Shown: piece by piece, positions 1 through 5,466 of the stretch
How the letters are laid out: each line of letters begins with the position of its first letter
How positions within the stretch are numbered: the first letter of the stretch is position 1
NCBI GenBank assembly: GCA_900544525.1
Contig: UQVN01000224.1
Location: 1-5,466, forward strand
DNA: 5,466 bases
Direction: 5' to 3'
Origin: an uncultured Eubacteriales bacterium
GTDB taxonomy: Bacteria; Bacillota; Clostridia; Lachnospirales; Lachnospiraceae
The notes under the pieces: generated by a model
The model's input: the letters and a program-made list of their open reading frames with translations, nothing else
Databases searched by the model: none
Told to the model about the DNA's origin: nothing
Position numbers and translations under genes: made by a program

Positions 1-1068
1 ATTATATGTATAATAAATTCCTTCACTATCTTTTAAACGTGAAGTTTTAGTATTAGACATATCAATATATTTCTTTTCCCATTCTCGATAGGTCATATCT
101 GCTGGTACCTCGATAGCTTTTCCCTCTTGGTCTCTAGCCATTCGAACACCTTCTGGCTTTTCTTCGTAATCTGGAACAGTAGTAGTTCGGCAAAACATAT
201 GGAATGGTGGATAATTTGTGCCTACTGTGGCATCTTCCACTTTGTAAATTTTACCATCTTGATCTCTACATATTTGAGAGGTTTTATTATCCAATGTTGC
301 AAGTATCTGGTATTGTTCCACTCCACTTTTCTTATAAGAGGCTAACGTGGATTGCTCCATAACAAAACTGGTTTCTGTATGCAGCAACCGATAAGCTTCA
401 TACTCTCTAGCTTGAAAGGCTTTTGCAAAATCTTTTGATAGTCTTGCTGGATCTTGTCCTAATACTAAAACAGTTGTAAGAGCTTCTTTTAGCTTTAATT
501 GCAAATAATCTTTTTGTTTCCACAGACGTTCCGAGAAGTTCTGTCCATTAAATGGGTATGCAATCAACTGTTCTATATCACTAGGAATAATTTGAGCAAA
601 CTCATGATGGAATCCAGTATAAATATCAAAGTTATACCACATCTGCCGATAGTTATCCTCATAAATGTGCATTAATGATTTTGCACCCTTAATTTCATAA
701 TCTATCGTATACAAATACTGTAAAATTGCATCTATCTGCATATTTAAGGCTTCATACCTTGTAATTCTTGCTTTAATAGACATATTGCTAAGTTCCAGAT
801 TATATGTTCCCATCGTCTCATTTACTTTGTTAATATAATCTCTTAGTTTCCCTACTTGCACCTTACTTAACCGCTTTTGTGCCTCTGTATACGATATTCG
901 ATTTTCAGTAGCATATTGAACATAGAAGTCATTGATAACGAACTGAATCTCCTTTTGTGCTTGTTCAAAAGCCTTTTTCAGTCCTGCATAATACTCATCG
1001 ATAGATTTTTCGGATTGAAGAAATAGTTGTTCCTGTCTCTTGGTCCAATAATTCTTATCATGTGACAT
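1..1068 (-). CDS. Phage minor head protein, SPP1 gp7 / Mu F-like (3' end cut by window)
   Basis: This frame stays open for 356 codons from the ATG at 1068 to the window edge, so the C-terminus is missing. It matches the phage head morphogenesis family (SPP1 gp7 / Mu F type), whose members sit with the portal inside the procapsid and help assembly or DNA delivery. The long N-terminal part is helical and charged. The family signature is at residues 230-294: an HTET segment (230-233), then ATLDNKT (257-263), C267, DGK (271-273), PPFH (287-290) and C293-R294, the usual conserved Cys/His pattern that may bind metal. A segment VPADMTYREW (321-330) follows, as I recall seeing in related Firmicutes minor capsid proteins. 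The start overlaps the portal stop by one base (TAATG), with AGGTGAT seven bases upstream of the start counted from AGGTG, so it is probably translationally coupled. Gene order portal then minor head is standard. Family assignment is firm; any C-terminal extra domain cannot be seen. Confidence 0.92.
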   Translation of the reverse strand, partial: MSHDKNYWTKRQEQLFLQSEKSIDEYYAGLKKAFEQAQKEIQFVINDFYVQYATENRISYTEAQKRLSKVQVGKLRDYINKVNETMGTYNLELSNMSIKARITRYEALNMQIDAILQYLYTIDYEIKGAKSLMHIYEDNYRQMWYNFDIYTGFHHEFAQIIPSDIEQLIAYPFNGQNFSERLWKQKDYLQLKLKEALTTVLVLGQDPARLSKDFAKAFQAREYEAYRLLHTETSFVMEQSTLASYKKSGVEQYQILATLDNKTSQICRDQDGKIYKVEDATVGTNYPPFHMFCRTTTVPDYEEKPEGVRMARDQEGKAIEVPADMTYREWEKKYIDMSNTKTSRLKDSEGIYYTYN

Positions 1069-2486
1069 TATCCATCACCTGCCTGAAACATATCTTCTTC
1101 TGGACTTTTTGATTCTTCTTCAATCTGTTTCATTTCCTGTACAGCATCAGTTACAAATGGGTGATTTTCAATGATCGTCTTGTCAGATATAATTCCTTTA
1201 CTGTTAGCACAATTTGTAACGGCCTCTGTTTCATTAATTTGTATATCACGATTAAAAACAATAGAAATATCCTCATCTTTGAAAGTATCTTGACCAGTCA
1301 CTTCCCAGTATTTATTTACAAAATACATTAATTCACCAAACGCCCACTGGAAATTGCTTTCCATAGAGTTACATTTCAAATCTAATCCAGAGTATAGGAA
1401 TTTCAGTGCAATTCCAGAAGGACTATTCCCAATTTTATCGGAACTTTTATCTACTGCTTGTCCAAGACTGTAAATATCATCTTTCAGCGTATCAAAATGC
1501 TCCTTTGCAGCAGTAATATCAATCGTAGGGTTGTAAGTTTCAAGTCCGCCATCTTCATCTAAAAGAATAGCTCGATAATAACTTAAATCTCTCATGAACT
1601 CCGCAAGATTCTGTCCACCGTATCCCTTTAATCCAAAAATAACAGACCTAATCTCATCCAATGTATTTGAAACATCAGAACGGCTTTTATCATAATCATC
1701 AATTAGAGACTTTATGAACTTGACATCTGGAATTTCATCATCATTATTCTTGAAAGGAATCACTGGTACCCTTCCCCAACTCATCGGAATATCATCCACA
1801 AAAAAATGCCCAGGATCATTTATTTCTGTATATGTTCCATCTGGCTGTAGTTTCAAGTACCGTTCTGAATCCACTCTGATAATTCCATCTTCTATTACAT
1901 AATACTCTATACTAATTGGTGTCATATATTCAATTTTAGTCACTTGTTTCTTAAGTTTGCCTTCATATACATCCATATCATAGAAATAAATTAGTGCATC
2001 TAGTTCTTCATGCTCATTGTCACTCCACAGCGGAATACACTGTTCTGATGGAGCTACAAAGGCTTTAAACTTTCCATTACTAGATATATAAGGCATAAGC
2101 CATGCTATTCCTTTGTTACTGGATTCTCTTCCAAGTTTGATAAATCGCCTTTGGAAGTTCTTTCCTAATGTTTCTGTTACTTTATCGACATAACTTTGTT
2201 CTCCGCTTAAAGTATATGGACGAGATAACAGATAATTTATCTTATCTTCTACAAACAGATGCATAAATGAATGTACTAATCTATTGTTTGGTTTCTGTGA
2301 ATCGATTACTGGTCTTTGTTGCTCATCGTATCTATACATCTTTCGCTTTCCAATATCATTGTCTGCTAGATAATACTTTTCTCCCGTGAGCATTAATTTC
2401 CTCTCTTTTGAACTTTGAAACTCTTCCATGAAAATCTGTATAACTTCCTCTGTTGTAAGCATATTAAAATCATTTTGAAATAGCAC
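1068..2486 (-). CDS. Phage portal protein, SPP1 gp6-like
   Basis: This 472-residue protein is a portal of the SPP1 gp6 family. Such proteins form the ring at one capsid vertex through which the terminase drives DNA and to which the neck attaches. Recognisable stretches are an N-terminal region with a basic patch (about 27-50), NNRLVHSF and DKINYLLSRP (67-90), the WGRVPVIPF segment (237-245) followed by the helix LIDDYDKSRSD (261-271), and the characteristic NSPSGIALKF...LDLK block (354-371), which in this family lies in the stem/crown part. The C-terminal 20 residues are acidic. Length is normal for the family. The start is GTG at 2486, chosen because a perfect AGGAGGTGA lies just upstream; the next candidate is the ATG of residue 9 (2462), which is less well spaced. 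It starts 20 bases after the large terminase stop and its TAA shares one base with the minor head ATG. Confidence 0.95.
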   Translation of the reverse strand: MLFQNDFNMLTTEEVIQIFMEEFQSSKERKLMLTGEKYYLADNDIGKRKMYRYDEQQRPVIDSQKPNNRLVHSFMHLFVEDKINYLLSRPYTLSGEQSYVDKVTETLGKNFQRRFIKLGRESSNKGIAWLMPYISSNGKFKAFVAPSEQCIPLWSDNEHEELDALIYFYDMDVYEGKLKKQVTKIEYMTPISIEYYVIEDGIIRVDSERYLKLQPDGTYTEINDPGHFFVDDIPMSWGRVPVIPFKNNDDEIPDVKFIKSLIDDYDKSRSDVSNTLDEIRSVIFGLKGYGGQNLAEFMRDLSYYRAILLDEDGGLETYNPTIDITAAKEHFDTLKDDIYSLGQAVDKSSDKIGNSPSGIALKFLYSGLDLKCNSMESNFQWAFGELMYFVNKYWEVTGQDTFKDEDISIVFNRDIQINETEAVTNCANSKGIISDKTIIENHPFVTDAVQEMKQIEEESKSPEEDMFQAGDG

Positions 2487-2490
2487 TTTG

Positions 2491-2499
2491 TCACCTCCT
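2491..2499 (-). promoter_or_regulatory. Ribosome binding site of the portal gene
   Basis: On the minus strand this reads AGGAGGTGA, a full nine-base complement to the Firmicutes 16S rRNA 3' end. The AGGAGG core ends seven bases before the GTG at 2486. It decides for the GTG start over the ATG eight codons later and suggests strong expression of the portal independent of the upstream gene. Confidence 0.85.
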
Positions 2500-2506
2500 C
2501 TCCAAA

Positions 2507-3940
2507 TTATTTTAGAATTGTTATGTTCGATGGCTTTCTAATAATCGTATACACAAGATAACGCACCGCATCCATACAGTGATCGTACTCCTTAACAGGC
2601 TTGTCTTCTCCTCTATCTCCTGCCTTAGCATCCCAAATATAGGAGGAAAACTCTTTTTCTGTGTTAGTACAAGAAAGATCAAAAAAGATGGTTTTCTGAT
2701 TCAGCAACGTTGCCACTAATCGAATACCATCCAACACGTCATTTTTCGCTTTCTTAACTTTGAATCCTTCTTTTACCAACTGTGCTTTAAAACTTGCAGC
2801 AGATGGGTCCAAGATTACATATCGTATTTCTTCTTTTCCTAACCACTCTTTTAGGTCCTTCACATACTCTTGGTCTGTTTTTTGCACTCCTGTATCTCTT
2901 CCTGAATAATAATACTCTTTCCGGCAATACCATTTTTTATCTGCTGCTTTATTCCAAAGCAAAAATGCAGTTGGGTTCTGCGTACCATAGTCACAAGAAA
3001 CATACTGTTCAGTTGTCCAAAAATTTTGTCCTGTTCTTTCCTTATAGGCTCTAGCGATTTCTTCTGTGTCTACCATATGCTTCTCTTTTGAGAACATATC
3101 GTATATGATACCTTCTGCCATGGCCCACAGTCCTAGAATATACCGCTTAAAGAATACACTAGTGTACATGCTACGATAACGAGCCTTAATTTCTTCTGAA
3201 AGACTCAAATTATCGTCCATTGTGAAGTGCACGTAAAGAATTTTCTTGAATTCTAATTCTTTTCCTTCTATGGCAGCAGCTTCTTTTAACTGCTCTGCTC
3301 GTTTCTTACCAATATATCCTATCGATTTATCTATCCAGTTCGTTTTAAACCAATGATATGGTCCATCCGGGTTACAGTTAAACCAATACTTACTACCAGT
3401 GACAGAACAACGACCAGTTGCCTGATTGACAAAACTCTCTGGCATCAACGCCACTTCATCAAAGAACACACCAGCAAGAGTAATACCCTGAATTAAATCT
3501 TGACTACTCTCATCCTTGCCGCCGAAGATATAGAAATAATTTGTCATGCTGCCTTTCGTTATAACAACTAGGTTATCGGAACGATGATCCTTTATCTTAT
3601 ATCCTCTGCTCCTAAGCATTATTTTGAGCCAAAAGAGTACATTCCTGCGGAAAGAACCAATTGTCTTACCACACATACCAAAGTTCTGGCCATTGAACGA
3701 TGACATTGCCCACATAACAAACGCTAATGACATACAAACAGTCTTACCAGAACGAATAGAACCATCTGCTATAACACCATCATAATCTTTAACAGGTGAA
3801 TCTTTACTCCACCAAGTAAGGACTTTTTTCTGCTTGTCTGAAAACGGCTTGAATTTGAAGATTTCTTTCTTGACCTTGATTCTACGATTCTGCTTTATCT
3901 GATCTACTTTCTTTCGGAGTGCTTGTATTTTCTCATACAT
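2507..3940 (-). CDS. terL: Phage terminase large subunit (PBSX/SPP1 gp2 type)
   Basis: This 477-residue protein is the packaging motor: an N-terminal ATPase that pumps DNA through the portal and a C-terminal RNase H-like nuclease that cuts concatemers. The ATPase shows Walker A GSIRSGKT (60-67), Walker B GVFFDE (157-162, D161 and E162) and a coupling motif FNCNPDG (187-193). The nuclease shows three acidic positions: D317 in VSCDYGTQNP, D378 in YVILDPSA and D457 in DHCMDAVRY. All key residues are present, so it looks functional. The frame is open upstream to 4033, but that extension lies inside the small subunit gene. I chose ATG 3940 because GGGGTG lies six bases before it; ATGs at 3943 and 3946 are possible. 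It overlaps the small subunit stop by 8 bases, indicating coupled translation. The residue pattern fits the PBSX large terminase family; length is normal. Confidence 0.96.
   Translation of the reverse strand: MYEKIQALRKKVDQIKQNRRIKVKKEIFKFKPFSDKQKKVLTWWSKDSPVKDYDGVIADGSIRSGKTVCMSLAFVMWAMSSFNGQNFGMCGKTIGSFRRNVLFWLKIMLRSRGYKIKDHRSDNLVVITKGSMTNYFYIFGGKDESSQDLIQGITLAGVFFDEVALMPESFVNQATGRCSVTGSKYWFNCNPDGPYHWFKTNWIDKSIGYIGKKRAEQLKEAAAIEGKELEFKKILYVHFTMDDNLSLSEEIKARYRSMYTSVFFKRYILGLWAMAEGIIYDMFSKEKHMVDTEEIARAYKERTGQNFWTTEQYVSCDYGTQNPTAFLLWNKAADKKWYCRKEYYYSGRDTGVQKTDQEYVKDLKEWLGKEEIRYVILDPSAASFKAQLVKEGFKVKKAKNDVLDGIRLVATLLNQKTIFFDLSCTNTEKEFSSYIWDAKAGDRGEDKPVKEYDHCMDAVRYLVYTIIRKPSNITILK
2704..2713. 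repeat. Third copy of the palindrome GCAACGTTGC, inside terL
   Basis: A perfect 10-bp palindrome identical to the two copies in the small terminase gene. Here it encodes Ala-Thr-Leu in terL. A specific 10-mer of this composition would be expected about 0.002 times by chance in a window of this size and GC, by my own rough estimate, but a coding origin cannot be excluded for a single copy. Confidence 0.6.
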
Positions 3941-4703
3941 CATCATCACCCCAAACTTCGGCAGCAGTCTTATCAATAGCATCCATAAAGCCATCATCTT
4001 CCTGGGTATCTTCCGATGTGTCTTGCTTAGCAAGTTCTAACTCAATCTTCATAAGTTCGATATCCAGTTTTGCATCATCATATCCATAACGATGTAAGGA
4101 ATCTATTGCTCTTTGCTTACTCGCTTGTACTCTTGTCAAAGAATTTTCAATAGCCTGTATCTGTCCAAGAATACCAGCATATTCAAACAAATCTGTTTCC
4201 TTGTCTTTTTCAACTCCTGTCTTATACTTAACAGCAGTCATTCCTTGTGCTTCGCCATTTTGCTGTTCTTGGGTTCTCTTTAATAATTCTATGCGTTTCA
4301 GCATTCGTCGCTCTCGCACTGTCAAAAGCTGTATCTCTTGCAGCAGAAGCTGATTCTTATCCAATTGAATCTGCTCAATTAGTTCCTTTTCTTCGTAATC
4401 CAGGCAATCAAAAAAGATGGTTTCAAATTCTCCAGTTTTTATGGCATTTTTATTACCATCTGGAGCAGAACCACCTTTATTTCCTATCGCATTTTTATTA
4501 CCAGGCTGACCACCTTTCCCTTTTGCAACGTTGCGCCTTTTCTGCAACGTTGCACTTGTATCATTATCCCATTTATATCGATTTTTCCAACTTCTAATAG
4601 TTCCTTCTGGAACATCTAGTTTCCCAGCTATATCAATAAGTTTCAAGCCTTGTTTATATAATTGCTCAGCCTCCAAGGCTTTCTCATTTGGTGCCCTAGC
4701 CAA
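3933..4703 (-). CDS. terS: Phage terminase small subunit (PBSX / YqaS type)
   Basis: This 256-residue protein is the DNA-recognition subunit of the terminase, which binds the viral packaging site and hands DNA to the large subunit. Residues 12-45 form a helix-turn-helix of the type seen at the N-terminus of PBSX/YqaS small subunits (KLIDIAGKLDVPEGTIRSWK). A Gly/Asn/Lys-rich linker follows (64-92) with GNKNA twice (68-72, 83-87), typical of this family. Residues about 103-145 and 175-225 are charged, heptad-like helices suited to ring assembly, and the tail (229-256) is strongly acidic, a likely contact for the large subunit. The start is TTG at 4703: an in-frame TAG lies two codons upstream (4709-4707) and AGAGGTGAT is correctly placed, so no earlier start exists. 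It leads the packaging operon and overlaps terL by 8 bases. Two copies of GCAACGTTGC lie within the gene (codons about 51-60). Confidence 0.93.
   Translation of the reverse strand: MARAPNEKALEAEQLYKQGLKLIDIAGKLDVPEGTIRSWKNRYKWDNDTSATLQKRRNVAKGKGGQPGNKNAIGNKGGSAPDGNKNAIKTGEFETIFFDCLDYEEKELIEQIQLDKNQLLLQEIQLLTVRERRMLKRIELLKRTQEQQNGEAQGMTAVKYKTGVEKDKETDLFEYAGILGQIQAIENSLTRVQASKQRAIDSLHRYGYDDAKLDIELMKIELELAKQDTSEDTQEDDGFMDAIDKTAAEVWGDDDV
3947..3952 (-). promoter_or_regulatory. Ribosome binding site deciding the terL start
   Basis: GGGGTG on the minus strand is followed directly by three in-frame ATG codons (3946, 3943, 3940). Only the last has the usual six-base spacing, which is why the large terminase start is placed at 3940. 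The site lies inside the last codons of the small subunit gene. Confidence 0.65.
4444..4503 (-). repeat. 15-bp direct repeat within terS encoding GNKNA linker units
   Basis: The 15-mer GCATTTTTATTACCA (plus strand) occurs at 4444-4458 and 4489-4503, 45 bp apart in the same reading frame. Each copy encodes GNKNA of the flexible linker, with a shorter related GNK unit between them. It is best explained as an internal duplication in a low-complexity protein linker. Confidence 0.75.
4525..4553. repeat. Two copies of the palindrome GCAACGTTGC inside terS; candidate packaging site element
   Basis: Perfect 10-bp palindromes lie at 4525-4534 and 4544-4553, with starts 19 bp apart, so they fall on nearly the same helix face (about 1.8 turns). 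The shared word extends by one base to TGCAACGTTGC. The two copies are read in different codon frames (Ala-Thr-Leu and Arg-Asn-Val-Ala), so protein constraint alone does not explain the identity. In headful phages such as SPP1 and P22 the packaging site lies inside the small terminase gene, so a TerS-binding role is possible. That role is inference. Confidence 0.6.
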
Positions 4704-4708
4704 GCCCT

Positions 4709-4717
4709 ATCACCTCT
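4709..4717 (-). promoter_or_regulatory. Ribosome binding site deciding the terS TTG start
   Basis: AGAGGTGAT on the minus strand lies upstream of TTG 4703, with seven bases between AGGTG and the start codon. An in-frame TAG (4709-4707) overlaps the site, so translation of this frame cannot begin any earlier. Confidence 0.75.
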
Positions 4718-4746
4718 CATTCGTGTTTGTTTTTTAATGTTGTAAA

Positions 4747-4804
4747 TTCCCCCTGATGGAATCGAACCACCAACCTTTATGCTCTACCACTGAGCTAAGA
4801 GAGA
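4747..4804 (-). pseudogene. Anticodon-arm-less tRNA relic
   Basis: This 58-base sequence has a complete seven-pair acceptor stem (TCTCTCT with AGGGGGA, two G-T wobbles), bases TA at positions 8-9, an intact D arm (GCTC-AGTGGTA-GAGC) and an intact T arm (GGTGG-TTCGATT-CCATC), then discriminator A and no encoded CCA. Between D and T arms only nine bases remain: one linker base, TAA, and a variable loop AGGTT. A standard tRNA of this layout would be 72 bases; exactly 14 of the 17 anticodon-arm bases are missing. It has no anticodon, so its identity is lost and it cannot decode. It lies 43 bases upstream of terS and 66 bases downstream of an intact tRNA. Most likely a decayed phage tRNA; a retained non-decoding role is possible but unsupported. 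Confidence 0.8.
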
Positions 4805-4834
4805 AGCCTTTTATAATTTAACAAGGAGGATTCG

Positions 4835-4869
4835 TCTGTCTTGCGAAAATCCATTAAAAACAAGACAGA
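4835..4869 (-). repeat. Perfect 9-bp inverted repeat between the two tRNA sequences
   Basis: TCTGTCTTG (minus 4869-4861) and CAAGACAGA (minus 4843-4835) are exact complements around a 17-base loop. The stem begins one base after the intact tRNA's last base (4871). No T-run follows on either strand, so it is not a normal intrinsic terminator. It may be an RNA processing or protecting hairpin for the tRNA transcript; the function is unknown. Confidence 0.65.
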
Positions 4870-4870
4870 A

Positions 4871-4944
4871 TGGATCCTTTGGGACTTGAACCCAAGACCG
4901 TCCGGTTATGAGCCGGATGCTCTAACCTACTGAGCTAAAGATCC
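4871..4944 (-). tRNA. tRNA with CAT anticodon, probably tRNA-Ile2 (AUA-reading), otherwise elongator tRNA-Met
   Basis: A complete 74-base cloverleaf: acceptor GGATCTT with AGGATCC (one T-G pair), TA, D arm GCTC/GAGC, anticodon stem TCCGG/CCGGA with loop CTCATAA, variable loop CGGTC, T arm TTGGG-TTCAAGT-CCCAA, discriminator A, no encoded CCA. It is not an initiator tRNA, because the first pair is G-C and the anticodon stem lacks the three G-C pairs next to the loop. From memory, Bacillus tRNA-Ile2 begins GGACCTTTAGCTCAGTTGG and has loop CTCATAA, while its elongator tRNA-Met has loop TTCATAC; this gene resembles the former. If so, host TilS would convert C34 to lysidine and it would read AUA. 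In the minor head gene I count 6 ATA among 23 Ile codons, which fits a need for it. The tRNA call is firm; the isotype is moderate. Confidence 0.95.
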
Positions 4945-4954
4945 AAAAATATGC

Positions 4955-4986
4955 AAAAGAAAAAGAAGCACTGTTTCTAGTGCTCC
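4955..4986 (-). terminator. Intrinsic terminator overlapping the end of the nuclease gene
   Basis: On the minus strand GGAGCACT (4986-4979) pairs with AGTGCTTC (4972-4965) over an 8-bp stem with one G-T pair and a six-base loop, then TTTTTCTTTT follows. The 5' arm contains the last codons and overlaps the TAG stop of the nuclease gene. The T-run ends ten bases before the tRNA at 4944, so it separates nuclease transcription from the tRNA and packaging segment. Confidence 0.8.
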
Positions 4987-5466
4987 TCTTTACTAAATTC
5001 TTGAACTAAGTCTATCTTTTCTTTAAAGTACATTTCAACTTCTACAATTTTTAACAATAATATCTCTAAAAAATTCATTTTTTGATTTAAGAATTTTTCC
5101 CAATCATCATCACAGAAATTAACAATATATATGTTTTCTAATAAAGCCATTTTTTTTGCAAACTCTTTAGATTCTTTACTCCATTTCTTTCTAGAAAACA
5201 GAATACCCAATTTTGCTTTTGGACTCAATTTTATTAGACTATAAAGTTTTTCTGCATATGTAATCCCCGGAGTTTCTTGCTCATTTTTACATTCACCTAT
5301 GAATTTAGGTGATAAATAATCATAAATACTATGATACGTTGTTTTTACTTGAGAAATTGCGAAACAATCAATTTGATTTGTATTTGTCTTTACTATTGAT
5401 GTTGCTTTAACTCCATTTATTCTATTTACCACATCAATCACTAATTTTTCGTAAGCATCTCCTTTT
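4977..5466 (-). CDS. PD-(D/E)XK restriction-endonuclease-like protein (5' end outside window)
   Basis: 162 residues are visible and the frame is still open at the window edge, so the gene is partial. A GTG at 5441 could start a 154-residue product, but it has no well-spaced ribosome site and would cut into the first conserved helix, so I treat the start as beyond 5466. The pattern fits the PD-(D/E)XK nuclease fold, counting from the first whole codon: helix glutamate E6 in YEKLV, D33 in NQIDCF, then E58-x-K60 in FIGECKNE, followed by a helix (about 68-80) and the strand KLGILFS. This is the order of restriction-endonuclease-like proteins. I cannot assign a specific family. The gene is about 26% GC by hand count over 480 bases, against about 38% in a 300-base terL sample, and it has its own terminator, suggesting an accessory gene acquired separately from the packaging genes. 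Defence, DNA processing or homing-like roles are all possible. Confidence 0.7.
   Translation of the reverse strand, partial: KGDAYEKLVIDVVNRINGVKATSIVKTNTNQIDCFAISQVKTTYHSIYDYLSPKFIGECKNEQETPGITYAEKLYSLIKLSPKAKLGILFSRKKWSKESKEFAKKMALLENIYIVNFCDDDWEKFLNQKMNFLEILLLKIVEVEMYFKEKIDLVQEFSKEEH

Noticed and set aside
127..345. 72-codon plus-strand open frame
   Set aside because: It is antisense to the conserved core of the minor head protein and has no ribosome site or recognisable domain.
1714..3054. Plus-strand open frames of 62 codons (1714-1902) and 86 codons (2794-3054)
   Set aside because: They are antisense to the portal and large terminase genes and have no independent support.
3941..4033. 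Extension of the large terminase frame upstream to 4033
   Set aside because: It lies in the well-supported small terminase gene and shows no family similarity or ribosome site; the start at 3940 has a well-placed GGGGTG.
4643..4720. Minus-strand 25-codon frame starting at ATG 4720 and overlapping terS
   Set aside because: The upstream sequence has no Shine-Dalgarno motif and the frame overlaps the real gene out of phase.
4247..4737. Two overlapping plus-strand open frames (116 and 68 codons)
   Set aside because: They are antisense to the small terminase gene; their composition reflects the reverse strand of a Lys/Glu-rich protein.
4812..4817. TATAAT on the plus strand as a promoter -10 box
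   Set aside because: No matching -35 at 16-18 bases and no plus-strand gene follows.
4797..4853. Minus-strand mini-ORF of about 19 codons between the tRNAs, starting in the hairpin loop
   Set aside because: No ribosome site, and it runs into the tRNA relic; likely chance.
4747..4944. tRNA sequences as a prophage attachment site
   Set aside because: They lie inside the phage gene order, between the nuclease and terminase genes, with no integrase nearby and no repeated tRNA 3' end seen in the window.

Overview
The window is part of an AT-rich tailed-phage or prophage genome, most likely from a Firmicutes host (Clostridia or Bacilli). The evidence is the packaging-gene type (PBSX/SPP1-like terminase and portal), strong AGGAGGTGA-type ribosome binding sites, use of TTG and GTG starts, and low GC (about 38% in a hand-counted 300-base piece of the large terminase). 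No integrase, repressor or host gene is visible, so free phage and integrated prophage cannot be told apart. All supported genes are on the minus strand, so the biological order runs from high to low coordinates.

In that order: (1) the 3' part of a PD-(D/E)XK restriction-endonuclease-like gene (4977-5466, 5' end outside the window), about 26% GC and ending in an intrinsic terminator that overlaps its stop codon; (2) a short RNA segment (about 4747-4944) with one intact CAT-anticodon tRNA, which resembles the AUA-decoding tRNA-Ile2 more than elongator tRNA-Met, then a 9-bp inverted repeat, then a tRNA relic that keeps acceptor, D and T arms but lacks nearly all of its anticodon arm; (3) the small terminase subunit (TTG start); (4) the large terminase subunit; (5) the SPP1 gp6-like portal protein (GTG start); (6) the SPP1 gp7/Mu F-like minor head protein, cut by the window at its 3' end.

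The four packaging and head genes are tightly spaced: 8-base overlap TerS/TerL, 20-base gap TerL/portal, 1-base TAATG overlap portal/minor head. They look like one translationally coupled late operon. TerS would recognise the viral DNA, TerL cut and pump it, the portal form the channel at the capsid vertex, and the minor head protein assist procapsid assembly or DNA delivery. Scaffold and major capsid genes would be expected just beyond position 1.

The packaging module is a known type. The items most worth checking are the anticodon-arm-less tRNA, the probable phage tRNA-Ile2, the 10-bp palindrome GCAACGTTGC (twice, 19 bp apart, inside terS and once in terL; a candidate packaging-recognition element), and the unusually AT-rich nuclease gene beside the terminase genes. 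I see no clear evidence of a wholly new multi-gene system here.
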